Source of the DNA: Sediminibacterium ginsengisoli
GTDB lineage: Bacteria > Bacteroidota > Bacteroidia > Chitinophagales > Chitinophagaceae
DNA: 64,000 bases
Assembly (NCBI RefSeq): GCF_900167075.1
Contig: NZ_FUWH01000013.1
Coordinates: 25,949-89,948 of the forward strand
Direction: 5' to 3'
Position 1 is the stretch's first letter. Every line of letters begins with the position of its first letter. The position numbers were made by a program, and so were the translations under genes. The notes under the pieces are model-generated. The model worked only from the letters and a program-made list of their open reading frames with translations, was not told the DNA's origin and searched no databases. This document shows positions 51,391-63,424 of this stretch, piece after piece.

Positions 51391-54300
51391 TTACTCGTCG
51401 TCGTCGAAGCTCATTGCTTCGCGGGTGCTGGACAATACTTCGTATTCTTCCTTGCTGCCCACGATCATGTTCTCGAACTCTTTCTGTCCTGAACCTGCAG
51501 GGATCAGGTGACCGGTGATCACATTCTCCTTCAGACCCAGCATTGCATCTGTTTTACCCTGGATAGCAGCCTGGCTCAGCACCTTGGTTGTTTCCTGGAA
51601 CGATGCGGCAGAGATCCAGCTCTGAACACCCAGAGAAGCTTTGGTGATACCCAGCAGCACCGGTGTTGCCGTTGCCGGTTTGGCATCCCTTACTTCCACC
51701 AGTTTCTTATCGCTTCTGCGGAGGATAGAGTTTTCTTCTCTCAGTTCACGCAGGGTAATGATCTGACCTGGCTTCATCTTGCTGCTTTCGCCTGCTTCTG
51801 TCACCACTTTCTTATCAAAGATCCTGTCGTTCTCTTCGATGAATTCAAACCTGTCTTCCAGGTCTTCCTCCAGGAATTTGGTATCACCCGCATCCACGAT
51901 CTCTACTTTCTTCATCATCTGGCGAACGATCACCTCAACGTGTTTGTCGTTGATCTTCACACCCTGTAAACGGTATACTTCCTGGATCTCGTTCACAACG
52001 TACTCCTGTACGGCAAACGGTCCTTTGATAGCGAGGATATCCGCCGGTGCGATCTGACCATCGGAAAGCGGTGTACCGGCTTTCACAAAGTCGCCATCCT
52101 GTACCAGGATCTGACGGGTCAGCGGAACCAGGTATTTCTTCACCATACCATCCCTTGATTCCACGATGATCTCGCGGTTACCACGTTTTACGTTTCCGAA
52201 TGCTACCACACCATCGATCTCACAAACAATGGCAGGGTTACCCGGATTACGTGCTTCGAACAGTTCGGTTACACGTGGCAGACCTCCGGTGATATCCCTG
52301 AGTTTGCCCAGTACACGTGGTATTTTCACCAGTACCTGTCCTGCCTTCACCTCATCTCCTTCTTCAATTACGATGTGTGAACCTACAGGAAGGTTATATT
52401 GTTTTACTTCCTTACCGTCTACGATGATGGTAGGGATCTTGGTCTTATCCTTGGTTTCGATAACCACTTTCTCGCGGTGACCGGTTTGCTCATCGGCTTC
52501 ATCACGGTAAGTGATACCATCCAGTACATTCTCGAAGCGGATCTTACCGTTCTGTTCTGCAACGATAACGTTGTTGAACGGATCCCATGTACAGATCACA
52601 TCCCCTTTCTTCACCTGCTGGCCGTCTTTCACGTTCAGCGTAGCACCGTAAGGTACGTTATTGGTGATCATCAGGCGGTCGTTCTTCACGTCCATGATCC
52701 TTACCTCACCGGTACGGCCGATAACGATCTTGGCTTTTTCGCCTTCATTGTTCAGGGCTTCTACGGTACGCAGACCATCGAACTGGATTGTACCGTCGAA
52801 CTTCGCATTCAGGGTAGATTCTACCGATGCAGAGCCCGCAACACCACCCACGTGGAAGGTACGCAGTGTCAGCTGGGTACCAGGCTCACCGATCGACTGT
52901 GCTGCGATGATACCTACTGCATCACCACGCTGTGCCAGGTAGCCTGTTGCCAGGTTTTTACCATAACATTTTACACACACACCACGTTTGCTTTCGCAGG
53001 TGAGTACAGAACGGATCTCAACGGTTTCGATGCCGGCTTCTTCGATTGCTTTCGCAACATCTGAAGAGATCTCTTCACCTGCATTGATGATCAGCTCATC
53101 CGTTACCGGGTGATAGATGTTATGCAGTGAAGTACGGCCTTCGATCCTGTCTGCTAATGGTTCGATAATATCTTCGTTGTCTTTTAATGCTGTTGTTGCA
53201 TTACCGCGTAATGTTCCGCAATCTTCTTCAGAGATCACCACATCCTGAGATACGTCTACCAGACGACGGGTCAGGTAACCTGCATCCGCCGTTTTCAGGG
53301 CCGTATCCGCAAGACCCTTACGGGCACCGTGCGTAGAGATGAAGTAATCCAATACGTTCAGACCGCTCTTGAAGTTAGACAGGATCGGGTTTTCAATTAC
53401 CTCGCTGCCTGAGCTTCCGCTCTTACGTGGTTTTGCCATCAGACCCCTGATACCTACCAGCTGTTTTACCTGTGTTTTACTACCACGGGCTCCGGAATCC
53501 AGCATCATGTAAACAGAGTTGAAGCCCTGTTTGTCGTTCTGCATTTCACGGATCAGTGTTTCGGTGATACGGGTATCCACACGGCTCCAGATATCGATTA
53601 CCTGGTTGTAACGCTCGTTGTTGGTGATGAGACCCATGTTATAGTTTTCCCATACCTCTTCCACTTCCACTTTCGCGCTCTCGAGCAGTTCATTACGCTG
53701 ATCAGGAACGATCAGGTCATTCACGTTGAACGACAGACCACCGCGGAAGGCCATGCGGAATCCGAGTGTTTTGATATCGTCCAGGAATTTCGCCGTTTTA
53801 GGAACGTCTGTGATCTTGATGATGTCGCCGATGATCTCACGAAGGCTTTTCTTGGTGAGCAGCGCGTTCACATATCCTACTTCGTGTGGTACGTGCTGGT
53901 TGAACAGTACGCGGCCTACGGTAGTATCGATCAGTTTTTTAACGATCTGGCCATTCACACGCACATTGGTTTTCACTTTGATGTTGGCATGCAGGTCTAC
54001 TGCTCCTTCATTGTAGGCGATCACCACTTCATCCATGCTGTAGAAAGCTTTTCCTTCACCCTTGATGATCTCATCACCCATGGTTTTCTTACCCTTGGTG
54101 ATGTAGTACAGACCGAGTACCATGTCCTGTGAAGGCAGGGTGATCGGCGTACCGTTCTGCGGGTTAAGGATGTTGTGCGAAGACAGCATCAGCAGCTGGG
54201 CTTCCAGGATAGCAGCATTGCTCAAAGGCACGTGCACCGCCATTTGGTCACCATCGAAATCGGCGTTGAATGATGAAGTTACGAGCGGGTGCAGCTGTAT

Positions 54301-55674
54301 CGCTTTACCTTCCACCAGTTTAGGCTGGAATGCCTGGATCGACAGCCTGTGCAGCGTCGGGGCACGGTTCAGCATTACAGGGTGTCCCTTCAGTATGTTT
54401 TCGAGGATATCCCAGATCACCGCTTCTTTGCGGTCTACCAGCTTTTTGGCTGATTTCACTGTTTTTACGATACCTCTTTCGATCAGTTTACGGATCACAA
54501 ACGGTTTGAACAGTTCTGCCGCCATATCTTTCGGCAGACCGCATTCGTGGATCTTGAGTTCAGGACCTACAACGATAACAGAACGACCGGAATAGTCTAC
54601 ACGTTTACCAAGGAGGTTCTGACGGAAACGACCCTGTTTACCTTTCAGTACATCAGAGAGTGATTTCAGTGCACGGCCGCCTTCTGCTTTCACAGCATTT
54701 GATTTACGGCTGTTATCGAACAGTGAATCGATCGCTTCCTGCAGCATCCTTTTTTCATTACGCAGGATCACTTCAGGCGCTTTGATCTCCAGCAGCCTTT
54801 TCAGACGGTTGTTACGGATGATCACACGACGGTAGAGGTCATTCAGGTCAGAAGACGCGAAACGACCACCATCCAATGGCACCAGCGGACGAAGTTCCGG
54901 CGGAATAACAGGTATATACTGCATTACCATCCACTCAGGGCGGTTGGTGATACGGGTTCCTGCATCACGGAAAGATTCAACCACGCTCAGGCGTTTCAGG
55001 GCGTCAGCTTTACGCTGCTGCGATGTTTCTGTTGCTGCTGCGTTTCTCAGCGAGAAGCTCAGGCCGTCCAGATCGATACGCTCCAGTAACGCGTGAACCG
55101 CTTCAGCGCCCATTTTGGCGATGAACTTCTGCGGATCATCATCAGGCAGGTACTGGTTGTCTTTCGGAATATTATCGAGGATATCCAGGTATTCTTCTTC
55201 GGTCAGCAGATCGCCCATGCTCAGGCTTTCCTTGATACCACCCTGGATCACTACATATCTTTCATAATAAATGATCGTTTCCAGCTTTTTGGAGCTCATG
55301 CCCAGCAGGTAACCGATCTTGTTTGGCAGGCTTTTGAAGTACCAGATATGCACCACGGGCACCACCAGCTTGATGTGGCCCATGCGCTCACGGCGTACTT
55401 TCTTTTCTGTTACTTCCACACCGCAGCGGTCGCACACGATGCCTTTGTAACGGATACGCTTGTACTTACCACAGGCACATTCGTAATCCTTTACAGGACC
55501 GAATATCCTTTCACAGAACAAACCGTCGCGCTCCGGTTTGTAGGTACGGTAGTTAATTGTTTCAGGCTTCAGTACTTCGCCAAAGCTTCTTTCCAGGATA
55601 CTATCGGGAGAAGCCAGGCTGATAGTGATCTGGGAGAAGGTTGATCTTGGGCGATTGTCTTTTTTAATTGCCAT
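51391..55674 (-). CDS. rpoC: DNA-directed RNA polymerase subunit beta-prime
   Basis: This 1427-residue protein is the full beta-prime subunit. The N-terminal zinc site is C-A-C-G-K and C-D-R-C-G near residues 63-85. The catalytic magnesium motif [12 protein letters not shown] lies near 470. The trigger-loop and second zinc regions ([13 protein letters not shown]) are present in the C-terminal half. The length is normal for Bacteroidota. It follows rpoB with a 132-bp gap that contains a large hairpin, so it is mainly transcribed from the rpoB promoter. A canonical terminator follows. Confidence 0.98.
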   Translation of the reverse strand: MAIKKDNRPRSTFSQITISLASPDSILERSFGEVLKPETINYRTYKPERDGLFCERIFGPVKDYECACGKYKRIRYKGIVCDRCGVEVTEKKVRRERMGHIKLVVPVVHIWYFKSLPNKIGYLLGMSSKKLETIIYYERYVVIQGGIKESLSMGDLLTEEEYLDILDNIPKDNQYLPDDDPQKFIAKMGAEAVHALLERIDLDGLSFSLRNAAATETSQQRKADALKRLSVVESFRDAGTRITNRPEWMVMQYIPVIPPELRPLVPLDGGRFASSDLNDLYRRVIIRNNRLKRLLEIKAPEVILRNEKRMLQEAIDSLFDNSRKSNAVKAEGGRALKSLSDVLKGKQGRFRQNLLGKRVDYSGRSVIVVGPELKIHECGLPKDMAAELFKPFVIRKLIERGIVKTVKSAKKLVDRKEAVIWDILENILKGHPVMLNRAPTLHRLSIQAFQPKLVEGKAIQLHPLVTSSFNADFDGDQMAVHVPLSNAAILEAQLLMLSSHNILNPQNGTPITLPSQDMVLGLYYITKGKKTMGDEIIKGEGKAFYSMDEVVIAYNEGAVDLHANIKVKTNVRVNGQIVKKLIDTTVGRVLFNQHVPHEVGYVNALLTKKSLREIIGDIIKITDVPKTAKFLDDIKTLGFRMAFRGGLSFNVNDLIVPDQRNELLESAKVEVEEVWENYNMGLITNNERYNQVIDIWSRVDTRITETLIREMQNDKQGFNSVYMMLDSGARGSKTQVKQLVGIRGLMAKPRKSGSSGSEVIENPILSNFKSGLNVLDYFISTHGARKGLADTALKTADAGYLTRRLVDVSQDVVISEEDCGTLRGNATTALKDNEDIIEPLADRIEGRTSLHNIYHPVTDELIINAGEEISSDVAKAIEEAGIETVEIRSVLTCESKRGVCVKCYGKNLATGYLAQRGDAVGIIAAQSIGEPGTQLTLRTFHVGGVAGSASVESTLNAKFDGTIQFDGLRTVEALNNEGEKAKIVIGRTGEVRIMDVKNDRLMITNNVPYGATLNVKDGQQVKKGDVICTWDPFNNVIVAEQNGKIRFENVLDGITYRDEADEQTGHREKVVIETKDKTKIPTIIVDGKEVKQYNLPVGSHIVIEEGDEVKAGQVLVKIPRVLGKLRDITGGLPRVTELFEARNPGNPAIVCEIDGVVAFGNVKRGNREIIVESRDGMVKKYLVPLTRQILVQDGDFVKAGTPLSDGQIAPADILAIKGPFAVQEYVVNEIQEVYRLQGVKINDKHVEVIVRQMMKKVEIVDAGDTKFLEEDLEDRFEFIEENDRIFDKKVVTEAGESSKMKPGQIITLRELREENSILRRSDKKLVEVRDAKPATATPVLLGITKASLGVQSWISAASFQETTKVLSQAAIQGKTDAMLGLKENVITGHLIPAGSGQKEFENMIVGSKEEYEVLSSTREAMSFDDDE

Positions 55675-55754
55675 ATTACTGTTGTGAATTTGTATTTTTT
55701 GATATTATCCCCAACTAACTGGGGACGGTTCCGTTACACCATCCGGGAATGAGC

Positions 55755-55790
55755 CGCGGACCATCAGCAGTTACTGCCCGATGGTCCGCG
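55755..55790 (-). promoter_or_regulatory. rpoB-rpoC intercistronic hairpin
   Basis: An 11-bp perfect stem (CGCGGACCATC / GATGGTCCGCG) encloses a second small stem (GCAG / CTGC) in the 132-bp rpoB-rpoC gap. No T tract follows, so it is unlikely to be a terminator. It may be an RNase processing or stabilising element. A smaller hairpin (CCCCA / TGGGG at 55709-55724) lies between it and rpoC. Confidence 0.65.
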
Positions 55791-55806
55791 TTCATCTGCC
55801 GGACGA

Positions 55807-58800
55807 TTAGTCAAATTTCAGGTCAAGTCCGAGACCTCTCAGTTCATGAACCAATACGTTGAATGATTCAGGAATGCCGGCGCGCGGGATGTTTTCACCC
55901 TTCACGATAGCTTCGTAAGTCTTGGCCCTTCCGATAATATCATCTGATTTCAGTGTAAGCAGCTCCTGCAGGATATTGGCCGCACCGTATGCTTCCAGTG
56001 CCCAAACCTCCATCTCACCAAAACGCTGTCCACCAAACTGAGCCTTACCACCCAGCGGCTGCTGTGTAATGAGACTGTATGGTCCGATAGAACGTGCGTG
56101 CATTTTATCGTCTACCATGTGGTGCAGTTTGATCATGTAGATCACACCCACAGTAGCTTTCTGGTGGAAACGCTCACCTGTTTCCCCGTCGTAGAGGTAA
56201 GTGTGACCGTTCCTTGGAATACCTGCATCCTTACAATATTGTTCAATTTCTGTTGTAGAAGCACCATCAAAGATCGGGGTTGCGAATTTCACGCCCAGAC
56301 GCTTACCGGTCCATCCGAGGATGGTTTCGTAGATCTGGCCCAGGTTCATCCTCGAAGGTACACCCAGCGGGTTCAGTACGATATCAACCGGGGTACCGTC
56401 TTCCATGAACGGCATGTCTTCCGCACGAACGATCTTGGCAACGATACCTTTGTTACCGTGACGGCCCGCCATTTTATCACCCACTTTCAGCTTACGTTTC
56501 ACTGCCAGGTAAACCTTAGCCAGTTTCAGTACGCCTGCAGGTAATTCATCACCGATTGAGATGTTGAATTTCTCACGTTTGTAACGTCCGAGTTCTTCGT
56601 TGAAACGGATGTTATAGTTGTGCAGCAGGGTGTTGATCTGATCATCGGTCTTCGCATCACCAGTCCATCCCAGCGGATTTACGTTCTGGTAATCGATCGA
56701 TGAAAGGTTCTTCTGGTTGAACTTGGCGCCTTTTCCGATCAGCATTTCACCGAAGTTGTTGCTGATACCTTGTGATGCTTTGTCCTTCAGCAGGGTCTGC
56801 AGTTTATCGAGCAGCAGTTCCTTGATCGCATCTTCGTTCTGCTGGTGTACTTTCTCTACTTTTTCCAGTTGTGCTTTTTCACGGATCTTACCATTCTTGT
56901 CTTTCTTCGCACGCTGGAAGAGTTTTTTATCGATCACCACACCTTCTGTTCCGTTCGGTGCTTTCAGTGAAGCATCTTTCGCATCGCCGGCTTTATCACC
57001 GAAGATCGCGCGGAGCAGTTTTTCTTCCGGAGTAGGATCTGATTCACCTTTCGGAGTGATCTTACCGATCAGGATATCTCCTTCCTTGATCGTTGCGCCG
57101 ATACGGATGATACCGTTCTCGTCGAGATCTTTGGTTGCATCTTCAGATACGTTCGGGATATCCGGGGTCAGTTCTTCTTCACCCAGTTTGGTATCGCGTA
57201 CTTCCAGTTCATATTCTTCAATGTGAACGGAAGTGAACAGGTCTTCACGAACTACTTTCTCGCTGATCACGATCGCATCCTCGAAGTTGTAACCCTTCCA
57301 TGGCATGAACGCCACCTGCAGGTTACGGCCCAGTGCGAGCTCTCCGTCTTTGGTTGCATATCCTTCAGTAAGGAAGTCTCCTTTTTTAACCTTCTGTCCT
57401 TTCTTAACGGCAGGACGCAGGTTGATACAGGTTGCCTGGTTGGTTTTGATGAACTTGGTGAGTTTATACACCTGCAGGTCATCGTTGAAGCTTACCAGCC
57501 TGTCCAGGTCGTTCCTTTCGTAACGTACATGGATCTCGTTGGCATCAACAAATTCAACCACACCTGAACCTTCTGCGTGGATCTGGATCCTTGCATCACG
57601 GGCAGCCTTGCCTTCCAGCCCGGTACCTACGATCGGCGCTTCAGGGCGGATCAGCGGTACAGCCTGGCGTTGCATGTTCGATCCCATCAGCGCACGGTTG
57701 GCATCATCATGCTCCAGGAACGGAATCAGTGATGCACTCAAACCTACGATCTGGTTCGGGGCTACGTCCATATATTCTACCTCTTCCTTATCCAGGATCG
57801 GGAAATCGCCTGTCTGGCGGGATACTACTTTCTCTTCCACAAACTCACCCTTGTCTGACAATGGTGAATTACTCTGTGCGATCTTGGCAGTATCTTCTTC
57901 TTCAGCGCTCAGGAAAGTGAGCTCTTTCATATTCACTTTACCGCTTTCCACTTTACGGTACGGGGTTTCGATGAAGCCCATATCGTTGATGGCTGCGTGT
58001 ACGCAAAGTGTGGAGATCAGACCGATGTTCGGTCCTTCCGGTGTTTCAATGGTACAAAGACGACCATAGTGCGAGTAGTGTACGTCACGAACCTCGAAGC
58101 CCGCACGCTCACGGCTCAGACCGCCTGGTCCGAGTGCGGAGATACGACGCTTGTGCGTGATCTCACTCAGCGGGTTGGTCTGGTCGAGGAACTGCGATAA
58201 CTGTGAGGTACCGAAGAATGAGTTGATCACGGAAGAAAGGGTTCTTGCATTGATCAGGTCTACCGGTGTGAATACCTCGTTATCACGAACGTTCATACGC
58301 TCGCGGATGGTACGTGCCATACGTGCAAGACCTACACCGAACTGGGCATAGAGCTGCTCGCCTACGGTACGTACACGACGGTTGCTCAGGTGATCGATAT
58401 CATCGATCTCGGCCTTACCGTTGGTGAGGCGCACGAGGTATTTGATGATCTCGATGATATCCTGTTTGGTCAATACTTTTTTCTCCAGCGGATAGTCCAG
58501 GTTCAGTTTGCGGTTGATCTTGTAACGACCAACTTCACCGAGGTCATAACGCTTGTCGGAGAAGAATAATTTATCGATGATACCGCGTGCAGTTTCATTG
58601 TCAGGGGCATCAGCACCGCGCAGCTGGCGGTAGATATGCTGAACCGCTTCCAGTTCACTGTTGGAGGTATCTTTATTCAGTGTGTTGTAAATGATGGCAT
58701 AGTCGCCGCCCACATCTTCTTTCTGGATGAAAACGCTTTTCACTTCCATTTCGATGATGGTGTCGATGGCTTCTTCGTCCAGTACGGTATCACGCTCCAT

Positions 58801-59610
58801 AACGATCTCGTTACGCTCGATGCTTACCACTTCACCGGTATCTTCATCCACGAAGTCTTCTACCCATGTTCTCAGAACGCGGGCAGCCAGTTTTTTACCA
58901 ACATGATGGGCCAGTGTTTTCTTGTCTGCTTTCACCTCATCGGCCATACCGAAGAGTTCCAGGATATCCTTATCAGTTTCAAAACCGATAGAACGTAACA
59001 GGGTTGTTACAGGGAACTTTTTCTTACGGTCGATGTAGGCATACATCACGTTGTTGATGTCTGTTGCAAACTCCATCCAGGCACCTTTGAAAGGAATCAC
59101 CCTGGCTGAGTAGATCTTGGTTCCGTTCGGGTGAACAGACTGACCAAAGAATACACCCGGAGAACGGTGCAGCTGTGATACTACTACACGTTCGGCACCA
59201 TTAATTACAAAAGTACCGCGGGGTGTCATGTAAGGAATGTTTCCGAGGAACACGTCCTGTACAATGGTCTGGAAGTCTACGTGCTCCTCATCGTTACAGC
59301 TCAGGCGGAGTTTCGCTTTCAGCGGCACTGCATAAGTCAGGCCACGTTCCATACACTCATCGATCGTGTAACGCGGAGGGTCGATAAAATAATCCAGGAA
59401 TTCCAGTACGAAGATGTTACGTGTGTCTGTAATGGGGAAGTTCTCCTTAAACACGCGGAACAGCCCTTCCACATTACGTTTGTCGGGCGTTGTTTCTAAC
59501 TGGAAAAATTCTCTGAATGATTCTAACTGAATGTCGAGTAGGTCAGGAGCATCAGCCAAATGTTTAGTTTTACCGAAGCCGACCCTGTTGTTCAATGTAG
59601 TTGTAGACAT
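55807..59610 (-). CDS. rpoB: DNA-directed RNA polymerase subunit beta
   Basis: From the ATG at 59610 this is a 1267-residue protein; an in-frame upstream start at 59637 would add nine residues not seen in the family. Diagnostic regions include the rifampicin pocket [16 protein letters not shown], followed by [11 protein letters not shown] and G-R-H-G-N-K-G near the C-terminus. The pocket has Thr where E. coli has Asn518, usual for the phylum; the His526 and Ser531 equivalents are intact, so nothing here predicts rifampicin resistance. Unusually, rplL is not directly upstream. Confidence 0.98.
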   Translation of the reverse strand: MSTTTLNNRVGFGKTKHLADAPDLLDIQLESFREFFQLETTPDKRNVEGLFRVFKENFPITDTRNIFVLEFLDYFIDPPRYTIDECMERGLTYAVPLKAKLRLSCNDEEHVDFQTIVQDVFLGNIPYMTPRGTFVINGAERVVVSQLHRSPGVFFGQSVHPNGTKIYSARVIPFKGAWMEFATDINNVMYAYIDRKKKFPVTTLLRSIGFETDKDILELFGMADEVKADKKTLAHHVGKKLAARVLRTWVEDFVDEDTGEVVSIERNEIVMERDTVLDEEAIDTIIEMEVKSVFIQKEDVGGDYAIIYNTLNKDTSNSELEAVQHIYRQLRGADAPDNETARGIIDKLFFSDKRYDLGEVGRYKINRKLNLDYPLEKKVLTKQDIIEIIKYLVRLTNGKAEIDDIDHLSNRRVRTVGEQLYAQFGVGLARMARTIRERMNVRDNEVFTPVDLINARTLSSVINSFFGTSQLSQFLDQTNPLSEITHKRRISALGPGGLSRERAGFEVRDVHYSHYGRLCTIETPEGPNIGLISTLCVHAAINDMGFIETPYRKVESGKVNMKELTFLSAEEEDTAKIAQSNSPLSDKGEFVEEKVVSRQTGDFPILDKEEVEYMDVAPNQIVGLSASLIPFLEHDDANRALMGSNMQRQAVPLIRPEAPIVGTGLEGKAARDARIQIHAEGSGVVEFVDANEIHVRYERNDLDRLVSFNDDLQVYKLTKFIKTNQATCINLRPAVKKGQKVKKGDFLTEGYATKDGELALGRNLQVAFMPWKGYNFEDAIVISEKVVREDLFTSVHIEEYELEVRDTKLGEEELTPDIPNVSEDATKDLDENGIIRIGATIKEGDILIGKITPKGESDPTPEEKLLRAIFGDKAGDAKDASLKAPNGTEGVVIDKKLFQRAKKDKNGKIREKAQLEKVEKVHQQNEDAIKELLLDKLQTLLKDKASQGISNNFGEMLIGKGAKFNQKNLSSIDYQNVNPLGWTGDAKTDDQINTLLHNYNIRFNEELGRYKREKFNISIGDELPAGVLKLAKVYLAVKRKLKVGDKMAGRHGNKGIVAKIVRAEDMPFMEDGTPVDIVLNPLGVPSRMNLGQIYETILGWTGKRLGVKFATPIFDGASTTEIEQYCKDAGIPRNGHTYLYDGETGERFHQKATVGVIYMIKLHHMVDDKMHARSIGPYSLITQQPLGGKAQFGGQRFGEMEVWALEAYGAANILQELLTLKSDDIIGRAKTYEAIVKGENIPRAGIPESFNVLVHELRGLGLDLKFD

Positions 59611-59912
59611 ATGTATGTAAAACCGGTTTTTATACAAAAAAATTTGGGTAGAACTTACAGGTTCCGAGCGATAAAAAACCAGGCATTCCGGTAAAAATCA
59701 TGGCCATATCCTGAACGCCTCTCGCTAATTAGCCCAAAAATAAGGATGGCAAAGGTAAGAAACGGGCGGCAACTGCAAAAACAAATTTTGGACCAAACAC
59801 CCCGTTGTGGAAAAGAAAACCCATGTTTCTGCCGTTTTTTTGCCAATCCGCGTTTATTATCACACAATGAACCCATTACCAATTGCTTAAAAATAGTTAT
59901 TATTTAAATATT
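59611..59912. other. rpoB leader and promoter region
   Basis: This 302-bp gap between the sterol-desaturase-like stop and the rpoB start contains the candidate rpoB promoter (59750-59779), which would give a leader of about 130 nt. I see no other gene in it. Confidence 0.5.
59750..59779 (-). promoter_or_regulatory. Candidate Bacteroidota-type promoter of rpoBC
   Basis: On the minus strand a -33 TTTG (59776-59779) and -7 TACCTTTG (59750-59757) are separated by 18 nt, close to the phylum consensus TTTG, 19-21 nt, TAnnTTTG. The predicted start is near 59743, giving a leader of about 130 nt. Confidence 0.6.
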
Positions 59913-61124
59913 TCAGGAATACACCCATTGAAGGTAATAGCGCTGCAGTTCCTTGAAGTAAACCACCGCCAGCAGGCTTCCCAGTACAATGAAAAGCAGG
60001 GAGCTGATCGTTGGCAGGTAAATCAGCACAATCAACAGTAAAAGCAGGCATCGGGTAAATTCCAGGTAAAAGATCCATTTACGCTGCTCGAGGATGGCCC
60101 CGCAATTGATCAGCGTTACGAGTATCAGCAATGCCGCCGCTACCTGCACCATTAGGGGAAACTGACTTTCGAACAGAATAAACAGGAAAAGCAGCATAAG
60201 AATTCCTGCCACCTGCCATAGTACATACCGGTTCAGTTTTTCAGGAGCGGGTCCTTTATTCTGCCTGAGTCCGAACTTCTGTTCCAATGCGCTCCTGGCA
60301 TCAGGGGCAATCGTTTCCGGTTTTGCAAAAAGTACTTTCAGTTTATTCCAAAGGCCTTTGGTCTGCCTGGCGGTATACAAAAGTTCCAGCAGAAAATGAA
60401 AATGCTGCCAGAGGAAACTATGACTGCCCAGCGGCTCTGTTAACCCGTAAACGATCTCCTCCCCTTCCTGTTCTTCGCAGAAAGTGCCGAAGAGCTTGTC
60501 CCAGATAATGAATACATCACCATAGTTTTTATCCAGGTATGCTTCATTGCTGGCATGGTGCACCCGGTGATGCGAAGGCGTAACCAATATATATTCAAGA
60601 AAGCCCAGCTTTCCGATCAGTTGCGTATGTACAAAGAATGGATAAAGGCCATGGATCAGCAACATGGTAACGATCATAGGAGCAGTAAACCCGAAAACGG
60701 GTAGTACAGCCCAGAAGCCGGTACGCACGATTGCCTGGAAAACGGTAATTCTTGCAGCTACCGTATAATTGAAATCATCACTCTGATGATGCACTACATG
60801 CACTGCCCACAGCATATTTACTTCGTGCGCCAGCCGGTGATACCAGTACCAGATAAAATCCGTGAACAGCCATAACACCAGCCAGTGAAAGATTCCCGGT
60901 TTAAAATGGAATATGGCGTAATGCCGGTAAACATAATCGTACACGAAATAAAAAGCACCTGTCGTGAATATATCCAGCAACCTTTCAGCGATCCCTACAT
61001 TGATGTTCGCTACCGAGTTGGTGAAATTGAAATATGGCTTGCGCTTATGTCTCGCCACCAGGTACTCCAGCAACATAAAAAAGAGAAACAACGGAATGGC
61101 AAAAGCCAGGTAATTGAGCTGCAT
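59913..61124 (-). CDS. Sterol desaturase / fatty acid hydroxylase family protein
   Basis: This 403-residue membrane protein has several membrane segments and the histidine clusters of di-iron lipid oxygenases: H-R-L-A-H, H-V-V-H-H-Q-S and H-H-R-V-H-H-A-S-N, with further His between. Relatives hydroxylate or desaturate sterols, fatty acids or ether lipids (alkylglycerol monooxygenase-like). Here it may modify membrane or sphingolipid acyl chains. The C-terminal third is an added set of membrane helices. It lies between the M13 peptidase and rpoB on the same strand. Confidence 0.88.
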   Translation of the reverse strand: MQLNYLAFAIPLFLFFMLLEYLVARHKRKPYFNFTNSVANINVGIAERLLDIFTTGAFYFVYDYVYRHYAIFHFKPGIFHWLVLWLFTDFIWYWYHRLAHEVNMLWAVHVVHHQSDDFNYTVAARITVFQAIVRTGFWAVLPVFGFTAPMIVTMLLIHGLYPFFVHTQLIGKLGFLEYILVTPSHHRVHHASNEAYLDKNYGDVFIIWDKLFGTFCEEQEGEEIVYGLTEPLGSHSFLWQHFHFLLELLYTARQTKGLWNKLKVLFAKPETIAPDARSALEQKFGLRQNKGPAPEKLNRYVLWQVAGILMLLFLFILFESQFPLMVQVAAALLILVTLINCGAILEQRKWIFYLEFTRCLLLLLIVLIYLPTISSLLFIVLGSLLAVVYFKELQRYYLQWVYS

Positions 61125-61215
61125 ATTCTGGTACGGTAAAGTGAAGAATCAGCTGCAAGGATAAAAATATTTATTTAGTCTACAAAAAAGATAGAGTTAT
61201 AATGCTGTCATAAAA

Positions 61216-61249
61216 TAATACAGGCCACCCTTTCGGGCGGCCTGTATTA
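61216..61249 (-). terminator. Terminator of the M13 peptidase gene
   Basis: A 15-bp stem (one position is G-U in the minus transcript) with a TTTC loop is followed by TTATTTTA on the minus strand, 17 nt past the stop codon. Confidence 0.9.
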
Positions 61250-61266
61250 AAATCCGTAGCATGTTA

Positions 61267-63291
61267 TTACCAGATCCTGGCCCGGTCTTCCGGTTTCCGG
61301 TACATTTTGTTCTTTTCCGTTACCGGGAATGCCTTGTAGAACGGATCGAAATTAGACAGCGGTCCGTTTACCCGGAACTCTTCCGGTGAATGCGGGTCTG
61401 TGGTGATATTGGTCCGCATGGCTTCCGGCCGGGTAATCAGCCGCCATACCTGTGCAAAGCCCAGGAAGAAGCGCTGATCAGGCGTAAAGCCGTCGATCTT
61501 GTCTTCCGACTGTCCCTGCTTCGTCATTTTAAATGCATCATAAGCGATGGCGATACCTCCGATATCGGCCAGGTTCTCGCCCAGCGTAAGTTCTCCGTTT
61601 ACATGCAGACTGTCGAGCACCACGTAATTATTATACTGTGCTATTACTCCTCCTGCTTTGTTTTTGAATGCGGTTCCGTCTTTGGCGGTCCACCAGTCTT
61701 TCAGGTTACCCTGTGCATCGTACTGGCGGCCCTGGTCGTCGAAGCCATGTGTCATTTCATGACCGATCACCATACCGATACCGCCGTAATTGATCGCATC
61801 ATCGGCAGTCATTTCAAAGAACGGGAACTGCAGGATCCCTGCGGGGAATACGATCTCGTTCAGTGTAGGGTTGTAATAAGCATTAACGGTTGGTGCTGTC
61901 ATACCCCATTCGGTGCGGTCTACCGGCTTACCGATCTTATCGATATTCTCCTTGTAATCGTGTTTGGCGATACTGCGCATGTTGCCGTAGAAATCATCGC
62001 GTCGTATGCTCACATCATCGTAGTTTTTCCATTTTTCAGGATAGCCGATCTTTTTCAGGAATGCGGTGAGTTTTTCCTGCGCACGTTGCTTGGTGCTGTC
62101 GCTCATCCAGTCCAGCCTGGTAATGCGGGCGCTGAATGCTTTCTGCAGGTTCGATACCAGTTCATCCATTCTCTTCTTGGCATCTGCAGGGAAATATTTT
62201 TCTACGAAAAGTTGCCCGAGCAGGTCTTTAAGACCATTGTCTGTCCGGCTCACCATTTTCTTCCAGCGTTCTTCCTGCTTTTTCACACCTGAGAACAACC
62301 TTGAGAATTCGAATTTCTCGTCTCGGAACGCTTTGCTCAGCAATGATGCGTTGCCGGATATATAATCGAATTTCACTTTGTCTTTCCAAACCTGTATCGG
62401 CTGAGAAGCTAACAGTGTGCTCAGCGCTTTGTAATAGGCGGGTTGCGACACATTCACGCTGTCTGTGCTGATGCCCATTTTGCTGAAGGTTTCTTTCCAT
62501 ACCAGGTTCGGTGCCATTTTTTCAAGATCGGCAAGCGACACTTTATTATAGTTCCGGATGGGGTCGCGCAGTTCTGTTGGTGTGAGGTGCGATTTGGCGA
62601 TCTCGGTTTCTATCTGCAATACAGACTGACCGCCTTTCGCTGCTGCTGCTGCATCGGTTCCGGTGAGCGTGAAAAGCCTGGTTGCATAAGCCGCCAGTTT
62701 TTTTCTTTTTTCTTCAGTGATCGGGTCTGTTTTGGTATAGTATTCCTTCTCAGGTAATGTTAACCCGGTCTGTACCAGTACGAGGATATTTTTGGAACTG
62801 TTCTTTTCATCCGGGCCAACATACTGACCGATGAGATCACCGTCGCCTTCTTTTGCGTTATCTGCCAGCAGTGCGATCAGTTCTTTATAATCTTTCACTG
62901 CATCGATCTTTGCCAGCATAGGCTTCAATGGCTCATAACCTTTCTGTTCGATGGTTGCAGTATCCATACCACTGGCGTAGAAATCGCCCACTTTTTGTTC
63001 TGCGCTGCCATTCTTCAGGTCTTTTTTAGCAGCCAGTTCGTCCAGGATGTTACGGAGTTTCTTCAGGTTATCCTGGTAGAGTACGTAAAAGCTGCCCCAG
63101 CCGCTCTGGTCATCGGGTATCGTGGTGCTTTTGATCCAGCCGCCGTTGGCATAGCGGAAGAAGTTATCGGCAGGATTAACAGTAGTGTCCATACCTGCTT
63201 TATCAAAAAATACTTTCTCTTTGTCGTCCTTGCTTTTACAGGAAGCCAGTACCAGTATTCCGGCCGCAAGAACGGTGATCGTTTTTTTCAT
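61267..63291 (-). CDS. M13-family metallopeptidase lipoprotein (neprilysin-like)
   Basis: From the ATG at 63291 this is a 674-residue protein; a start at 63336 would place 15 residues before a clear lipoprotein signal (M-K-K-T-I-T-V-L-A-A-G...L-A-S-C) and is unlikely. The zinc site is V-I-G-H-E-M-T-H-G-F-D-D-Q-G, with the third ligand Glu in G-E-N-L-A-D-I-G-G. N-A-Y-Y-N-P-T matches the substrate-binding N-A-F/Y-Y motif. The protein ends R-A-R-I-W, like the C-R-V-W tail of the family. It cleaves peptides outside the cytoplasm. It separates rplL from rpoB. Confidence 0.95.
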   Translation of the reverse strand: MKKTITVLAAGILVLASCKSKDDKEKVFFDKAGMDTTVNPADNFFRYANGGWIKSTTIPDDQSGWGSFYVLYQDNLKKLRNILDELAAKKDLKNGSAEQKVGDFYASGMDTATIEQKGYEPLKPMLAKIDAVKDYKELIALLADNAKEGDGDLIGQYVGPDEKNSSKNILVLVQTGLTLPEKEYYTKTDPITEEKRKKLAAYATRLFTLTGTDAAAAAKGGQSVLQIETEIAKSHLTPTELRDPIRNYNKVSLADLEKMAPNLVWKETFSKMGISTDSVNVSQPAYYKALSTLLASQPIQVWKDKVKFDYISGNASLLSKAFRDEKFEFSRLFSGVKKQEERWKKMVSRTDNGLKDLLGQLFVEKYFPADAKKRMDELVSNLQKAFSARITRLDWMSDSTKQRAQEKLTAFLKKIGYPEKWKNYDDVSIRRDDFYGNMRSIAKHDYKENIDKIGKPVDRTEWGMTAPTVNAYYNPTLNEIVFPAGILQFPFFEMTADDAINYGGIGMVIGHEMTHGFDDQGRQYDAQGNLKDWWTAKDGTAFKNKAGGVIAQYNNYVVLDSLHVNGELTLGENLADIGGIAIAYDAFKMTKQGQSEDKIDGFTPDQRFFLGFAQVWRLITRPEAMRTNITTDPHSPEEFRVNGPLSNFDPFYKAFPVTEKNKMYRKPEDRARIW

Positions 63292-63370
63292 GTAGCAATA
63301 ATTTAGTAATCGTAATAATACGACTTTACCTTTCAATTTCCGAACCGTTCATCCGTTCTGTAATACGGAC

Positions 63371-63402
63371 AAAAAAAAGCCGGTAAACTTTCGTTTACCG
63401 GC
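63371..63402 (-). terminator. Terminator of the rplJL operon
   Basis: A 10-bp perfect stem (GCCGGTAAAC / GTTTACCGGC) with a 4-nt loop is followed on the minus strand by eight T residues, 23 nt past the rplL stop. Confidence 0.93.
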
Positions 63403-63424
63403 CCGATATGGTGAAACAGTAAAA

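Noticed and set aside
61390-62292. 300-codon open frame antisense to the M13 peptidase gene
   Set aside because: The opposite strand encodes the zinc site; this frame has a random composition.
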